Shown here: positions 7,910-16,225 of the stretch, piece after piece
Position numbering within the stretch: position 1 is the first letter of the stretch
How the letters are laid out: the number at the start of each line of letters is the position of its first letter
From: AC-32 sp963766375
GTDB lineage: Bacteria; Actinomycetota; Thermoleophilia; Gaiellales; Gaiellaceae
Reading direction: 5' to 3'
Assembly: GCA_963766375.1 (NCBI GenBank)
Contig: CAVXZG010000006.1
Span: 186,001 to 250,000, forward strand
DNA length: 64,000 nt
Notes under the pieces: model-generated
Databases searched by the model: none
What the model was told of the DNA's origin: nothing
What the model saw: only the letters and a program-made list of their open reading frames with translations
Translations under genes and position numbers: made by a program

Positions 7910-9171
7910 TGACGGGCGCGAGCCTCAACGGAAGACGCAGGGTGGTGATCACGGGCCTCGGCGCCGTCACGCCGCTCGGCAAGGACGTCGAATCGACGTG
8001 GGAGGGCCTGCTGGCCGGGCGCTCGGGCGCGGGCGAGATCACCCAGTTCGACTCGAGCCGGTTCACCGTCCATTTCGCCTGTGAGGTGAAGGACTTCGAT
8101 GCGACCGAGTACATCCCGTTCAAGCAGGCGCGGCGGATGGACCGCTTCGCGCACCTGATCGTTGCCGCGGCGCGCCAGGCCGAGGCGGATTCGGGGCTCG
8201 AGATCGAGCCGGAGGCGGCGCGCATCGGCGCAGCGATCGCAACCGGGATCGGCGGGCTCAAGGCGTTCCAGGACTGCCACAGCGAGCTGCTCGAGCGCGG
8301 GCCGGACCGAGTGAATCCGTTCTCGATCCCGGAGATCATCCCGAACATGGGCGCCGCCTGGGTTTCGATGCAGCTCGGAACGAAGGGGCCGCTGAGCTCT
8401 CAGTGCACCGCGTGTGCGGCGTCCAATATGGCGATCGGCGACGGGCTCGACGCGATCAGGCTTGGCCGCGCGGACGTGATGTTCTGCGGCGGCACCGAGG
8501 CGCCGGTAACCGAGGTTGGGATCGCCGGCTTCAGCGCGATGCGCGCCCTTTCACGCAGGAACGACGACCCCGAGAAGGCGAGCCGGCCCTTCGACGCGGG
8601 GCGCGACGGCTTCGTGATGGGTGAGGCCGGCGCCGTGGTCGTGCTGGAGGAGCTCGAGCACGCGAAGGCGCGTGGGGCGAAGATCTACGCGGAGCTGCTC
8701 GGCTACGGCGTCTCCTCCGACGCGCAGCACATCACCGAGCCCGACCCCTCCGGCGTGAATCCAGCCCGCTCGATGACCATGGCGTTCGGTGACGCGGGCA
8801 TCGCTCCCGATGAGATCGACTACATCAACGCGCACGGAACGTCGACGCCGCTCGGCGACGCCAGCGAAACGCGGGTGATCAAGCTGGCGCTCGGCGAGGA
8901 GAACGCGCGCAAGACGCCGGTCTCCTCGACGAAGGGCGCGACCGGCCACTGCCTCGGTGCGGCAGGCGCGGTCGAAGCGATGTTCTCGATCCTGGCGATC
9001 GAGCGCGGCGCCTTGCCGCCGACGATCAACTACGACGAGCCTGACCCCAAGTGTGACCTCGACTACATCCCGAACGAGGCGCGTGAGGCCGACGTGCGCA
9101 CCGCGGTCTCGAACTCGTTCGGCTTCGGCGGCCACAACGCAACGATCGTCGTTCGTCGCTTCGAGGACTAG
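7906..9171 (+). CDS. fabF: 3-oxoacyl-[acyl-carrier-protein] synthase II
   Basis: 421 residues with the elongating condensing-enzyme triad Cys170 (TACAAS), His310 (NAHGTSTPLGD) and His348 (TGHCLGAAG). It extends acyl-ACP with malonyl-ACP. The start is a GTG at 7906, immediately followed by an ATG at 7909; both overlap the fabG stop. It closes the run fabZ-fabH-fabD-fabG-fabF, which covers the elongation cycle except enoyl reductase and ACP. Confidence 0.96.
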   Translation: MMTGASLNGRRRVVITGLGAVTPLGKDVESTWEGLLAGRSGAGEITQFDSSRFTVHFACEVKDFDATEYIPFKQARRMDRFAHLIVAAARQAEADSGLEIEPEAARIGAAIATGIGGLKAFQDCHSELLERGPDRVNPFSIPEIIPNMGAAWVSMQLGTKGPLSSQCTACAASNMAIGDGLDAIRLGRADVMFCGGTEAPVTEVGIAGFSAMRALSRRNDDPEKASRPFDAGRDGFVMGEAGAVVVLEELEHAKARGAKIYAELLGYGVSSDAQHITEPDPSGVNPARSMTMAFGDAGIAPDEIDYINAHGTSTPLGDASETRVIKLALGEENARKTPVSSTKGATGHCLGAAGAVEAMFSILAIERGALPPTINYDEPDPKCDLDYIPNEAREADVRTAVSNSFGFGGHNATIVVRRFED

Positions 9172-9180
9172 CGCCTGCTC

Positions 9181-9813
9181 GTGGCGGATCGCTGGGCCAC
9201 CTTCGACTGCTACGGCACCCTGATCGACTGGAACGGCGGCATTCGCGCCGAGTTGGCGCGCGTGTTCGGCGAGGAGAGGGCCGACGAGCAGCTCGAGCGC
9301 TACCACGAGCTCGAGCCGGAGCTCGAGGCCGACGGGACGCGCTCCTACCGAGAGGTGTTGACCGAGGCGATGAGAGGGCTGGGGGCACCCGCTGGCGAGG
9401 AGGAGGCGCTTGCGCGCTCGCTGCCTCAGTGGCGGCCGTTCCCCGAGGTGCCGGAGGCGCTCGCGGAGGCCAGAGTCCAGGGCTGGAAGCTGGCGATCCT
9501 CTCCAACACCGACCGCGACTACATCGAAGCGTCGCTGGAGCGGCTCGGGGTGCCGTTCGAGCTGGCGATCGTGGCCTCCGAGATCGGCTCCTACAAACCG
9601 GGTCTCGGGCACTGGCGCGCCTTCCAGGAGCGGACCGGCCGGGCCCCAGACGTGCACGTTGCCGCCAGCCTCTTCCACGACATCGGGCCTGCGAACGAGC
9701 TCGGCCTGCCCTCGGTCTGGATCAACCGGCTGGGCGAGCAGCCCGGCCCTCAACCGACCAGAGAGCAGCCTGACCTGACGAACCTGGCCGCCGCACTCGA
9801 GGAGGTTGCATGA
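9181..9813 (+). CDS. HAD superfamily hydrolase, haloacid dehalogenase-like
   Basis: 210 residues from a GTG at 9181. HAD motif I is FDCYGTLIDW with the nucleophile Asp, motif II is LAILSNTD, motif III is the Lys in SYKPG, and a late motif IV-like segment reads HDIGPANELG. The Tyr-Gly-Thr-Leu variant of motif I and the YKP motif resemble type II 2-haloacid dehalogenases, but a generic phosphatase or dehalogenase is all that can be said. It sits 9 bases after fabF and overlaps the next gene by 4 bases, so it is co-transcribed with the fatty acid genes without an obvious role there. Confidence 0.8.
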   Translation: MADRWATFDCYGTLIDWNGGIRAELARVFGEERADEQLERYHELEPELEADGTRSYREVLTEAMRGLGAPAGEEEALARSLPQWRPFPEVPEALAEARVQGWKLAILSNTDRDYIEASLERLGVPFELAIVASEIGSYKPGLGHWRAFQERTGRAPDVHVAASLFHDIGPANELGLPSVWINRLGEQPGPQPTREQPDLTNLAAALEEVA

Positions 9814-10586
9814 GCCGCCTCCGCGCCCGCTGCCCTGATTGCCACACCTTCACCGCGGTTGCGCTCGGACCCGGCTACGAGTGCCACGCGTGCGGCGGCG
9901 AGTTCGGCGCCGGCCTCGTCCGCGTTCCTCGTGCCTGGGGCGAAGGCGGTGAGTCGATGGCAGAGGCGGCGCGGCTGCCGCTCCGGTACCCGGAGGCCTC
10001 GGTCGTCGAGGAGGACTCGCTCGGCGAGCAGAACCTGGCGATCGCGATGGACCTTCCGGAACGCCCGCTCGTGCTGGGCGGCTGCTGCTGCGCCCACATC
10101 GGCGCCGTCGAAGGCCTGGCCGCCCGCAACAGCAGCATCGGGCTCGTCTGGTTCGACGCGCACGGCGACCTGAACACCCCTGAGAGCTCGCCCTCCGGGA
10201 ACCTCTGGGGAATGCCGCTGCGCATGCTGCTCGAGTCCGGCGCCGTGGAGCCGGAAAACACCCTGCTGCTCGGCGCGCGCAATCTCGACCCGCCGGAGCA
10301 GGAGTACGTCGCTTCGATCGGTCTCCGCACCGACCCGAGCGAGCTGGAGCAGGCGCTCGAGGGAACGGAGGGCGTGTACGTGGCTCTCGACGTGGATTCA
10401 CTCGAGCCGGGCGAGATCAGCCCCTTCATGCCGGAGCCGGGCGGCCTGACCGCGTCCGAGGTTGAGGAGGTCCTGCGACGAGTGCAGGAGCGCTCGTCGA
10501 TTCTCGGCGCGGGTTTCAGCGGCTTGGTCGCCGAGCCCGGGAACGTGGAGCCGCTGACCCGCTTCTCCACGGCTCTCGGCCTGTAA
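9810..10586 (+). CDS. Arginase/agmatinase-family protein with N-terminal zinc ribbon and altered metal site
   Basis: 258 residues. The first 35 hold CPDC and CHACGG pairs, a zinc-ribbon-like knuckle. The rest is a ureohydrolase fold: WFDAHGDLNTPESSPSG and ALDVDSLEP supply most manganese ligands. The first metal motif, normally GGDHS, reads GGCCCAH, so the usual Asp/His positions are Cys. Family members hydrolyse guanidino compounds such as arginine, agmatine or formiminoglutamate. With this substitution the substrate and metal are uncertain, and it may not be an arginase. It overlaps the upstream HAD gene by ATGA and precedes accD by 37 bases. Confidence 0.75.
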   Translation: MSRLRARCPDCHTFTAVALGPGYECHACGGEFGAGLVRVPRAWGEGGESMAEAARLPLRYPEASVVEEDSLGEQNLAIAMDLPERPLVLGGCCCAHIGAVEGLAARNSSIGLVWFDAHGDLNTPESSPSGNLWGMPLRMLLESGAVEPENTLLLGARNLDPPEQEYVASIGLRTDPSELEQALEGTEGVYVALDVDSLEPGEISPFMPEPGGLTASEVEEVLRRVQERSSILGAGFSGLVAEPGNVEPLTRFSTALGL

Positions 10587-10623
10587 CTCTCAGCCGAGGC
10601 GTCGGGTCTAAACTCGCAAGCTC

Positions 10624-11469
10624 GTGTCCGAACGCATCGACGTCTCAATTGAGCACAAGCACGCCCCCACCGAGGATGGGGGGCGGCCGCATCCGAACAC
10701 GTGCCCGAAGTGCAATTCCCACTACCGCGACGACGAGCTCGAGGAGCAGCTCAACGTCTGTCCGCATTGTGGTTACCACTTCCCGGTGCACGCGCGAGAA
10801 CGGATCCGGCAGCTGGTGGACGAGGACAGCTTCGCGGAGGAGGCGGCCGAGCTGCGCTCCGACGACCCGCTCGACTTCTTCGACCTGCGTCCCTACACCG
10901 AGCGGCTTGCGGAGGCCGAGCTGGTGACCGGGCTCGGCGAGGCCATGGTGATCGGCCGCGCGGCGATCGAGGATCAGCCCTGCCAGCTCGCGGTGATGGA
11001 GTTCGGCTTCATGGGCGGCTCGATGGGCCGCGTCGTCGGCGAGAAGTTCGCGCGCGCCTGCGAGGGTGCAGCGGGGCGCGGCGTGCCGCTCGTCTCGGTC
11101 ACGACCACAGGCGGCGCGCGCATGCAGGAGGGGATCCTGTCGCTGATGCAGCTGCCGAAAACCGTCTGCGCTGTCGAGGACCTGCGCGACTCGGGCGGCA
11201 CGCTCATCAGCGTGATGGCACACCCGACCACGGCCGGCGTGCTCGCGAGCTTCGCCAGCCTCGGCGACGTGCTCGTGGCCGAGCCGGGAGCGCTGCTTTC
11301 GTTCACCGGACCGCGGGTCGTGCAGCAGACGACGCGCGAAAAGCTGCCGGACGACTTCGGGCTCGCCGAGTCCAACTACCGCCACGGTCACGTGGACGCG
11401 ATCGTTCCCCGACCCGAGCTGCGCCCGACGCTGGCGCGGCTGCTGCGCCTCTTCGCCAATGGCACGTGA
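10624..11469 (+). CDS. accD: Acetyl-CoA carboxylase carboxyltransferase subunit beta
   Basis: 281 residues from a GTG. An N-terminal four-cysteine zinc finger (CPKC and CPHC, about residues 28-50) is followed by a crotonase-fold carboxyltransferase domain with TTTGGARMQEG and the FTGPRVVQQTT stretch near the C-terminus. With AccA it transfers carboxyl from biotin to acetyl-CoA, giving malonyl-CoA for FabD. The last 11 bases overlap accA. The biotin carboxylase and carrier subunits are not in the window. Confidence 0.95.
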   Translation: MSERIDVSIEHKHAPTEDGGRPHPNTCPKCNSHYRDDELEEQLNVCPHCGYHFPVHARERIRQLVDEDSFAEEAAELRSDDPLDFFDLRPYTERLAEAELVTGLGEAMVIGRAAIEDQPCQLAVMEFGFMGGSMGRVVGEKFARACEGAAGRGVPLVSVTTTGGARMQEGILSLMQLPKTVCAVEDLRDSGGTLISVMAHPTTAGVLASFASLGDVLVAEPGALLSFTGPRVVQQTTREKLPDDFGLAESNYRHGHVDAIVPRPELRPTLARLLRLFANGT

Positions 11470-12400
11470 AGCCGAGTTGAGGCTCCGCGAGCAGCTGAGC
11501 CGGCTGAAGAGTCTGCCGCTGCTGCGCGGGGCGAAGCTCTCCGGCGAGCTCGAGCGGCTCCAGAAGCAGCTCGACCGAATCGTCGCCGAGCCGAGCGACG
11601 AGGAGATCTGGCGTTCGGTCGAGCTCGCGCGCCACCCGGAACGGCCGTACAGCCTGGACTACGTCGACCGCCTGCTCGACGACTGGTTCGAACTGCATGG
11701 CGACCGCCAGCACGGCGACGACGCGGCACTCGTCGCAGGGATCGGCCGCTTCCGCGGGAAGACGGTCGTCCTGATCGGCAACCAGAAGGGCCGCGACGTC
11801 AAGGAACGGACGCGACGCAACTTCGGCATGGCCTACCCGGAGGGCTACGGCAAGGCGATGCGCGCGATGGACCTGGCCGAGAGGCACCGCTTCCCGGTCG
11901 TGACGCTGGTCGACATTCCCGGCGCGTACCCGGGCGTGATCGCCGAGCAGCACGGCCAGGGTGGGGCGATCGCCCGCTCCCAGGCGCTGATGTCGCGGCT
12001 GCGCGTGCCGACGATCACCTGCGTGATCGGAGAGGGCGGCTCGGGCGGCGCGATCGCGACCGCGCTTGCCGACCGCGTCCTGATGCAGGAGAACGCGATC
12101 TACACCGTGATCTCGCCGGAGGGGTGCGCGGCGATCCTCTGGCGCGACGCCGGTGAGGCGCGCAAGGCGGCCGCCGCTTTCAAGCCAGACGCGGCTCATT
12201 GTCTGGAGCTGGGAGTGATCGACGCGATTGTTCCCGAGCCCGGTGACGGGGCTCACACCGACCACGAAGAGGCCGCCCGCCTGCTGGGGGACGCCTTGGG
12301 CGAATCGCTCGAGCAACTCGAGGGACAGTCGGGCGAGGAGTTGCGGCGCCGACGACGTGTGCGGTTCCGCACCATTGGCCAAGTACCCGTAACCCGCTAA
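11459..12400 (+). CDS. accA: Acetyl-CoA carboxylase carboxyltransferase subunit alpha
   Basis: 313 residues from an ATG at 11459, overlapping the end of accD. It has an N-terminal helical stretch, then the carboxyltransferase alpha domain with GDRQHGDD, NQKGRD, DIPGAYPG and GEGGSGGAIA. It is the partner of AccD in the bacterial-type (AccA/AccD) carboxyltransferase; many actinobacteria use a fused AccD-type enzyme instead, so separate accA and accD favour a deep-branching lineage. It ends the fatty acid operon and is followed by a hairpin-rich gap. Confidence 0.95.
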   Translation: MAREAELRLREQLSRLKSLPLLRGAKLSGELERLQKQLDRIVAEPSDEEIWRSVELARHPERPYSLDYVDRLLDDWFELHGDRQHGDDAALVAGIGRFRGKTVVLIGNQKGRDVKERTRRNFGMAYPEGYGKAMRAMDLAERHRFPVVTLVDIPGAYPGVIAEQHGQGGAIARSQALMSRLRVPTITCVIGEGGSGGAIATALADRVLMQENAIYTVISPEGCAAILWRDAGEARKAAAAFKPDAAHCLELGVIDAIVPEPGDGAHTDHEEAARLLGDALGESLEQLEGQSGEELRRRRRVRFRTIGQVPVTR

Positions 12401-12410
12401 AAACCGCGGC

Positions 12411-12425
12411 AAAAGCGGCGCTTTT
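12411..12425 (+). terminator. Possible weak terminator after accA
   Basis: AAAAGC-GGC-GCTTTT is a perfect 6-base-pair inverted repeat ending in four T, 11 bases after the accA stop. It is short and its T run overlaps the first DnaA-box-like motif, so the terminator reading is tentative; the stronger GC hairpin at 12466-12490 may do this job instead. Confidence 0.35.
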
Positions 12426-12451
12426 CCACATCTTCCACAGGCTTATCCCCC
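12422..12451 (+). other. Cluster of DnaA-box-like 9-mers
   Basis: Three tandem motifs resemble the DnaA box TTATCCACA: TTTTCCACA (12422-12430, one mismatch), TCTTCCACA (12431-12439, two) and TTATCCCCC (12443-12451, two). All are on one strand within 30 bases. No dnaA, dnaN, gyrB or rpmH gene is nearby, so a chromosomal origin is unlikely. A DnaA-titration or regulatory site, or chance, are the alternatives. Confidence 0.4.
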
Positions 12452-12465
12452 GTTCGTACACATGC

Positions 12466-12490
12466 CGAGGCCGCCTTGTAGGCGGCCTCG
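12466..12490. terminator. Strong GC-rich hairpin between accA and ligD
   Basis: CGAGGCCGCC-TTGTA-GGCGGCCTCG forms a perfect 10-base-pair stem with a five-base loop. A smaller stem CCTAAC-CCCCC-GTTAGG follows at 12493-12509. There is no T run on either side, so it is not a textbook intrinsic terminator, but in GC-rich actinobacteria such T-less hairpins often end transcripts. It separates the fab-acc operon from ligD. Confidence 0.5.
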
Positions 12491-12638
12491 ACCCTAACCC
12501 CCCGTTAGGTGGAGAAGCTTTGAAAGATGTACGACCCCGAGTTGTGAGTTGTATTGCCTCTCAGGGGTGTTTGTCAAACACGGACGCAGAGGAAGGGGTC
12601 GCGCAGCCGGAAGCGCGCCCGCAAGGCAAGCTAGGCGC

Positions 12639-14991
12639 GTGGCCAAGCTCGCCGAGTACCGCAAGAAGCGAGATCCGACCAAGACGCCCGAGCCTTTCAC
12701 CGGCAAGAAGGGCGCCAAGGAGCCGATCTTCGTGATCCAGCGCCACGACGCGCGCCGGCTCCACTACGACTTCCGCCTCGAGCGCAACGGCGCGCTCGCC
12801 AGCTGGGCTGTGCCGAAGGGCATCCCGCTCGAGCCGGGCGAGCGCCACCTCGCCGTGCACGTCGAGGACCACCCGATCGACTACGCGACCTTCGAGGGCG
12901 AGATCCCGAAGGGCCAGTACGGCGCCGGCACCGTCGAGATCTTCGACAGCGGCACCTACGAGCTGGTGGAAGAGAAGAAGGACGGCGGCCTAACCGTCCG
13001 GCTGCACGGCGAGAAGCTCGAAGGCCTCTGGACGCTCGTGCCGGCCAAGCTCGACGGTGACCCGAAGAACTGGCTCCTGATCCGCAAGCGCGAGGAGGGC
13101 GAGAGCACGTCGGCCTCACGCCGCAAATACGCGCCGATGCTCGCGACGCTCGAGGACGAGAAGAGCATGCCGCGCAGCGAGGACTGGGAGTTCGAGATCA
13201 AGTGGGACGGCTATCGGATCGTCTCGCGCGTGGCCGGCGGCGAGGCGGAGCTGCGTACCCGCAAGGACCAGGACTACACCGAACGGTTCGCCAACGTCGC
13301 CAAGGAGCTGACGAAAGCGTTGAAGACTCCGGACTGCGTCGTGGACGGCGAGGTCTGCGCGCTCGACGAGGAAGGCCGCCCGAGCTTCTCGGCGATGCAG
13401 CAGCGCAAGCCCGGGACGCCGATCGTCTACTACCTCTTCGACCTGCTCGAGGTGGACGGCGAGCCGGTGATCGATCTCCCGCTCTCGGAGCGGCGCGCGC
13501 GGCTCGAGCAGCTGCTGGACAAGCGCAACCGCACCGTGAAGTTCTCCGAGTCGTTCGAGGACGGGCCGGCCCTGCTGGCGGCGGCCAAGGAGCGGAAGCT
13601 CGAAGGGGTCGTGGCCAAGCGCCTGGAATCCCGCTACCTCCCGGGCAAGCGCTCGCGCGATTGGCTCAAGTTCAAGGCGCACGCCGAGCAGGAGTTCGTG
13701 ATCGCCGGCTACACGCGCGGCAAGGGCCGGCGCTCCGGCGGGTTCGGGTCGCTCGTGCTCGCGGTCTACGGGAACGAGGGACTCGAGTACGTCGGCAACG
13801 TCGGCACCGGCTTCGACGACGCGGAGATCGAGCGGCTGCTGAAGCTGCTGCGGCCGCTCGAGCGGAAGGACTCGCCGTTCCCGCAGGTGCCGAAGCTGCC
13901 GCGCGTGCGCAAGGACGACATCGTCTGGGTCGAGCCGAAGCTCGTCGCCGAGGTCTCGTTCGTCGAATGGACGCACGACGGCCGCCTGCGCGCGCCGGTC
14001 TACACGGGCCAGCGCGAGGACAAGAGCCCGGAGGAGGTGCGGCGCGAGCTTCCAGGGCGAGCAGCCGCCGACCGCGATCCCCGAGGTGGTCAAGAAGGGG
14101 AAGCGCGTGCTGCGGCTCTCCAATCTCGACAAGCCCTTCTGGCCCGAGGAGGGGATCACGAAGGGCGACCTGCTCGCGTTCTACCGCGACGTGGCGCCCG
14201 TCGTCGTGCCGCACCTCAAGGACCGTCCCTTCACGATGAAGCGCTATCCCGACGGGTGGCAGGGCAAGCACTTCTTCCAGAAAGACGCGCCCAGGGGCAT
14301 GCCCGATTGGATCCCGACGGTCGAGATCGAGGTCTCGACGCGCGAGAAGCCGCGGCAGCGCCGGAAGATCCAGGCGCCGCTCGTGAACGACGAGCTCGCG
14401 CTCCTCTGGATGGTGAACATGGGCTGCATCGACCTGAACACCTGGTATTCACGGGTGGACAAGCCAGACCGGCCCGACTGGGTGCTCTTCGACCTCGACC
14501 CTTCGGACGACGTGGGCTTCAAGGAAACCGTGCAGGTCGCGCTGCTCGTGAAGCAGGCCCTCGACGCGCTCGGGCTCGAGTCGTTCTGCAAGACGAGCGG
14601 GGCGGACGGGATCCACGTGCTCGTGCCGATCGCGAGGCGGCACACCTACGAGGACACGCGGCAGTTCGCCGAGATCGTCGCGGGCGCGCTGGCCTCGACG
14701 CACCGTGGCCTCGTCACGACCGAGTGGACGAAGGCGAAGCGGAAGGGCGTGTTGATCGACGCGAACCAGAACGGCGAGGGCAAGACGATCGCCTCGGTGT
14801 ACTCGGTGCGGCCGAAGGAGGGGGCTCCGGTTTCGACGCCGCTGCGCTGGGACGAGGTGGACGAGTCGCTCGAGCCGGGCGCGTTCACGATGGACGTGGT
14901 GCGCAAGCGGGTCGAGGAGCACGGCGATCTCTTCGCGGGTGTGCTGAAGTCCAAGCAGTCGCTCGCGACGGCGCTGCGCAAGCTCCGGTAG
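12639..14991 (+). CDS. ligD: Non-homologous end-joining ATP-dependent DNA ligase LigD (one frameshift)
   Basis: The order is phosphoesterase, ligase, polymerase (PE-LIG-POL), as in Pseudomonas LigD and unlike Mycobacterium. The PE domain (about residues 1-165) has IQRHDARRLHYD; the ligase domain (about 175-470) has the nucleotidyl-transfer motif EIKWDGYRI with the catalytic Lys; the polymerase domain (14086-14991) has DLDPSDDVGF, the catalytic Asp pair of the primase-like fold. The frame changes near 14049: reading GAG-(C)-TTCCAG joins EEVRRE to FQGEQPPTAI, so one base is extra. The total would be about 784 residues, normal for the family. The start is the GTG at 12639; an open upstream TTG at 12549 adds an implausible basic tail. 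LigD seals double-strand breaks with Ku, but no ku gene is in the window. Confidence 0.88.
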
Positions 14992-15042
14992 TTCCGGCTG
15001 CTAGGCTTTGGTTTCCGCTGTTTTTCGGCAAGGAGGTGCGTG

Positions 15043-15078
15043 ATGACAACGATTGCACTCTCCGGTCGCAGAGCCTGA
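15043..15078 (+). CDS. Possible 11-codon leader ORF upstream of rsgA
   Basis: A short reading frame (MTTIALSGRRA and stop) begins six bases after a near-perfect AAGGAGG ribosome-binding site, the best such site in this region. The stop codon lies inside an inverted repeat GAGCC-TGA-GGCTC. The peptide matches nothing I recognise. It ends 91 bases before rsgA. It may be a leader peptide, a remnant, or chance. The 178-base gap it sits in holds no other feature I can support. Confidence 0.3.
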   Translation: MTTIALSGRRA

Positions 15079-15169
15079 GGCTCCCCGACTAGCCGCAGCA
15101 CACCTCTGTAGCGAGTTCCGAGCCTCGGGCCACGTCCGGTCCGTCACTCGATCCTGAAGGAGATCTCGC

Positions 15170-16222
15170 TTGCAAGCACCACTGTTCACTCTGCACGACC
15201 TCGGCTGGGACGACGGCTTCGCGGCCGCGTTCGAGTCGTTCGAAGACGACGAGCTCGTCCCCGCGCGCGTTGCGGCCCAGCACCGCGGCGGCTACGACGT
15301 GCTCACGGAAGGCGGGGAGCGGCGCGTCCGTGTCACCGGCCGCTTGCGGCACGAGGCTGCCTCGGCCGCCGAGCTGCCCGCGGTGGGCGACTGGGTCGCT
15401 CTCCGCGACGAGACGATCCATGCGGTCCTGCCGCGCCGGTCGGCGTTCTCGCGCAAGGCCGCGTGGGCTCCGACCGAGGAACAGATCCTCGCGGCTAATC
15501 TCGACGCGATCTTCATCGTCAGCGCCCTGGACGGTGACCTGAACTTGCGCCGTCTCGAGCGGTACCTCACGCTGGCGTGGGAGAGCGGCGCGACGCCTGT
15601 GCTCGTGCTGACGAAGGCCGACCTCTGCGAGGACGTGGCCGGCGCGTTGTTCGAGGTCGAGCAGGTCGCGCTCGGCGCAGCGGTCCACGCGGTCAGCAAC
15701 GTCACGGGCGACGGGCTCGAAGAGCTCGCGCCGTACCTCGCGCCCGCGCGGACGATCGCGCTGCTCGGCTCCTCCGGAGTGGGGAAGTCGACCCTGGCAA
15801 ACCGGCTCGCCGGCGAGGAGCTGCAGCGGACCCACGAGATCGCCGAGGACGGGCGCGGCCGGCACACCACGGTCAGCCGTCAGCTCATCCGGCTGTCGGG
15901 CGGTGCCATGCTCGTGGACACCCCGGGCCTGCGCGAGGTGCAGCTCTGGGACGCCGACGAGGGAATCCAGGAGGCGTTCACCGACGTGGACGAGCTGGCG
16001 GCCGACTGTCGCTTCAACGACTGCTCGCACACCAGCGAGCCCGACTGCGCCGTCCAGGCCGCGATCGCCGACGGACGGCTCCCGCGCGAGCGGTTCGAGA
16101 GCTACGGCCAGCTCCAGCGCGAGCTTCAGCGGCTGGCGATGAAGCAGGACGCCCGGCTTCGCTCCGAGGCTCGCAAGCAGCGAGCGGCATTCGCGCGCAG
16201 TCTCAGGAAGGCGTCCTGGTGA
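15170..16222 (+). CDS. rsgA: Ribosome small subunit-dependent GTPase A
   Basis: 350 residues: an N-terminal OB-like domain (about 35-100), a circularly permuted GTPase domain with G4 (LTKADL) before G1 (GSSGVGKSTL) and G3 (DTPGLRE), and a C-terminal zinc-binding segment CRFNDCSHTSEPDC. The permuted order is diagnostic of RsgA/YjeQ. It assists late maturation of the 30S subunit and hydrolyses GTP on the ribosome. The start is a TTG at 15170, chosen because AAGGAG lies seven bases before it. It is convergent with the ABC transporter genes, only three bases apart. Confidence 0.93.
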   Translation: MQAPLFTLHDLGWDDGFAAAFESFEDDELVPARVAAQHRGGYDVLTEGGERRVRVTGRLRHEAASAAELPAVGDWVALRDETIHAVLPRRSAFSRKAAWAPTEEQILAANLDAIFIVSALDGDLNLRRLERYLTLAWESGATPVLVLTKADLCEDVAGALFEVEQVALGAAVHAVSNVTGDGLEELAPYLAPARTIALLGSSGVGKSTLANRLAGEELQRTHEIAEDGRGRHTTVSRQLIRLSGGAMLVDTPGLREVQLWDADEGIQEAFTDVDELAADCRFNDCSHTSEPDCAVQAAIADGRLPRERFESYGQLQRELQRLAMKQDARLRSEARKQRAAFARSLRKASW

Positions 16223-16225
16223 GTG

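Noticed and set aside
12422..12451. Chromosomal origin of replication
   Set aside because: Only three degenerate DnaA-like boxes are present, with no dnaA, dnaN, recF, gyrB, rpmH or AT-rich unwinding region; kept only as a DnaA-box-like cluster.
14050..15092. Continuation of the LigD phosphoesterase-ligase frame to a stop at 15092, suggesting an 847-residue protein
   Set aside because: After about 14048 the translation loses all similarity, whereas the polymerase domain is intact in the +1 frame; the long frame is a GC artefact after a frameshift.
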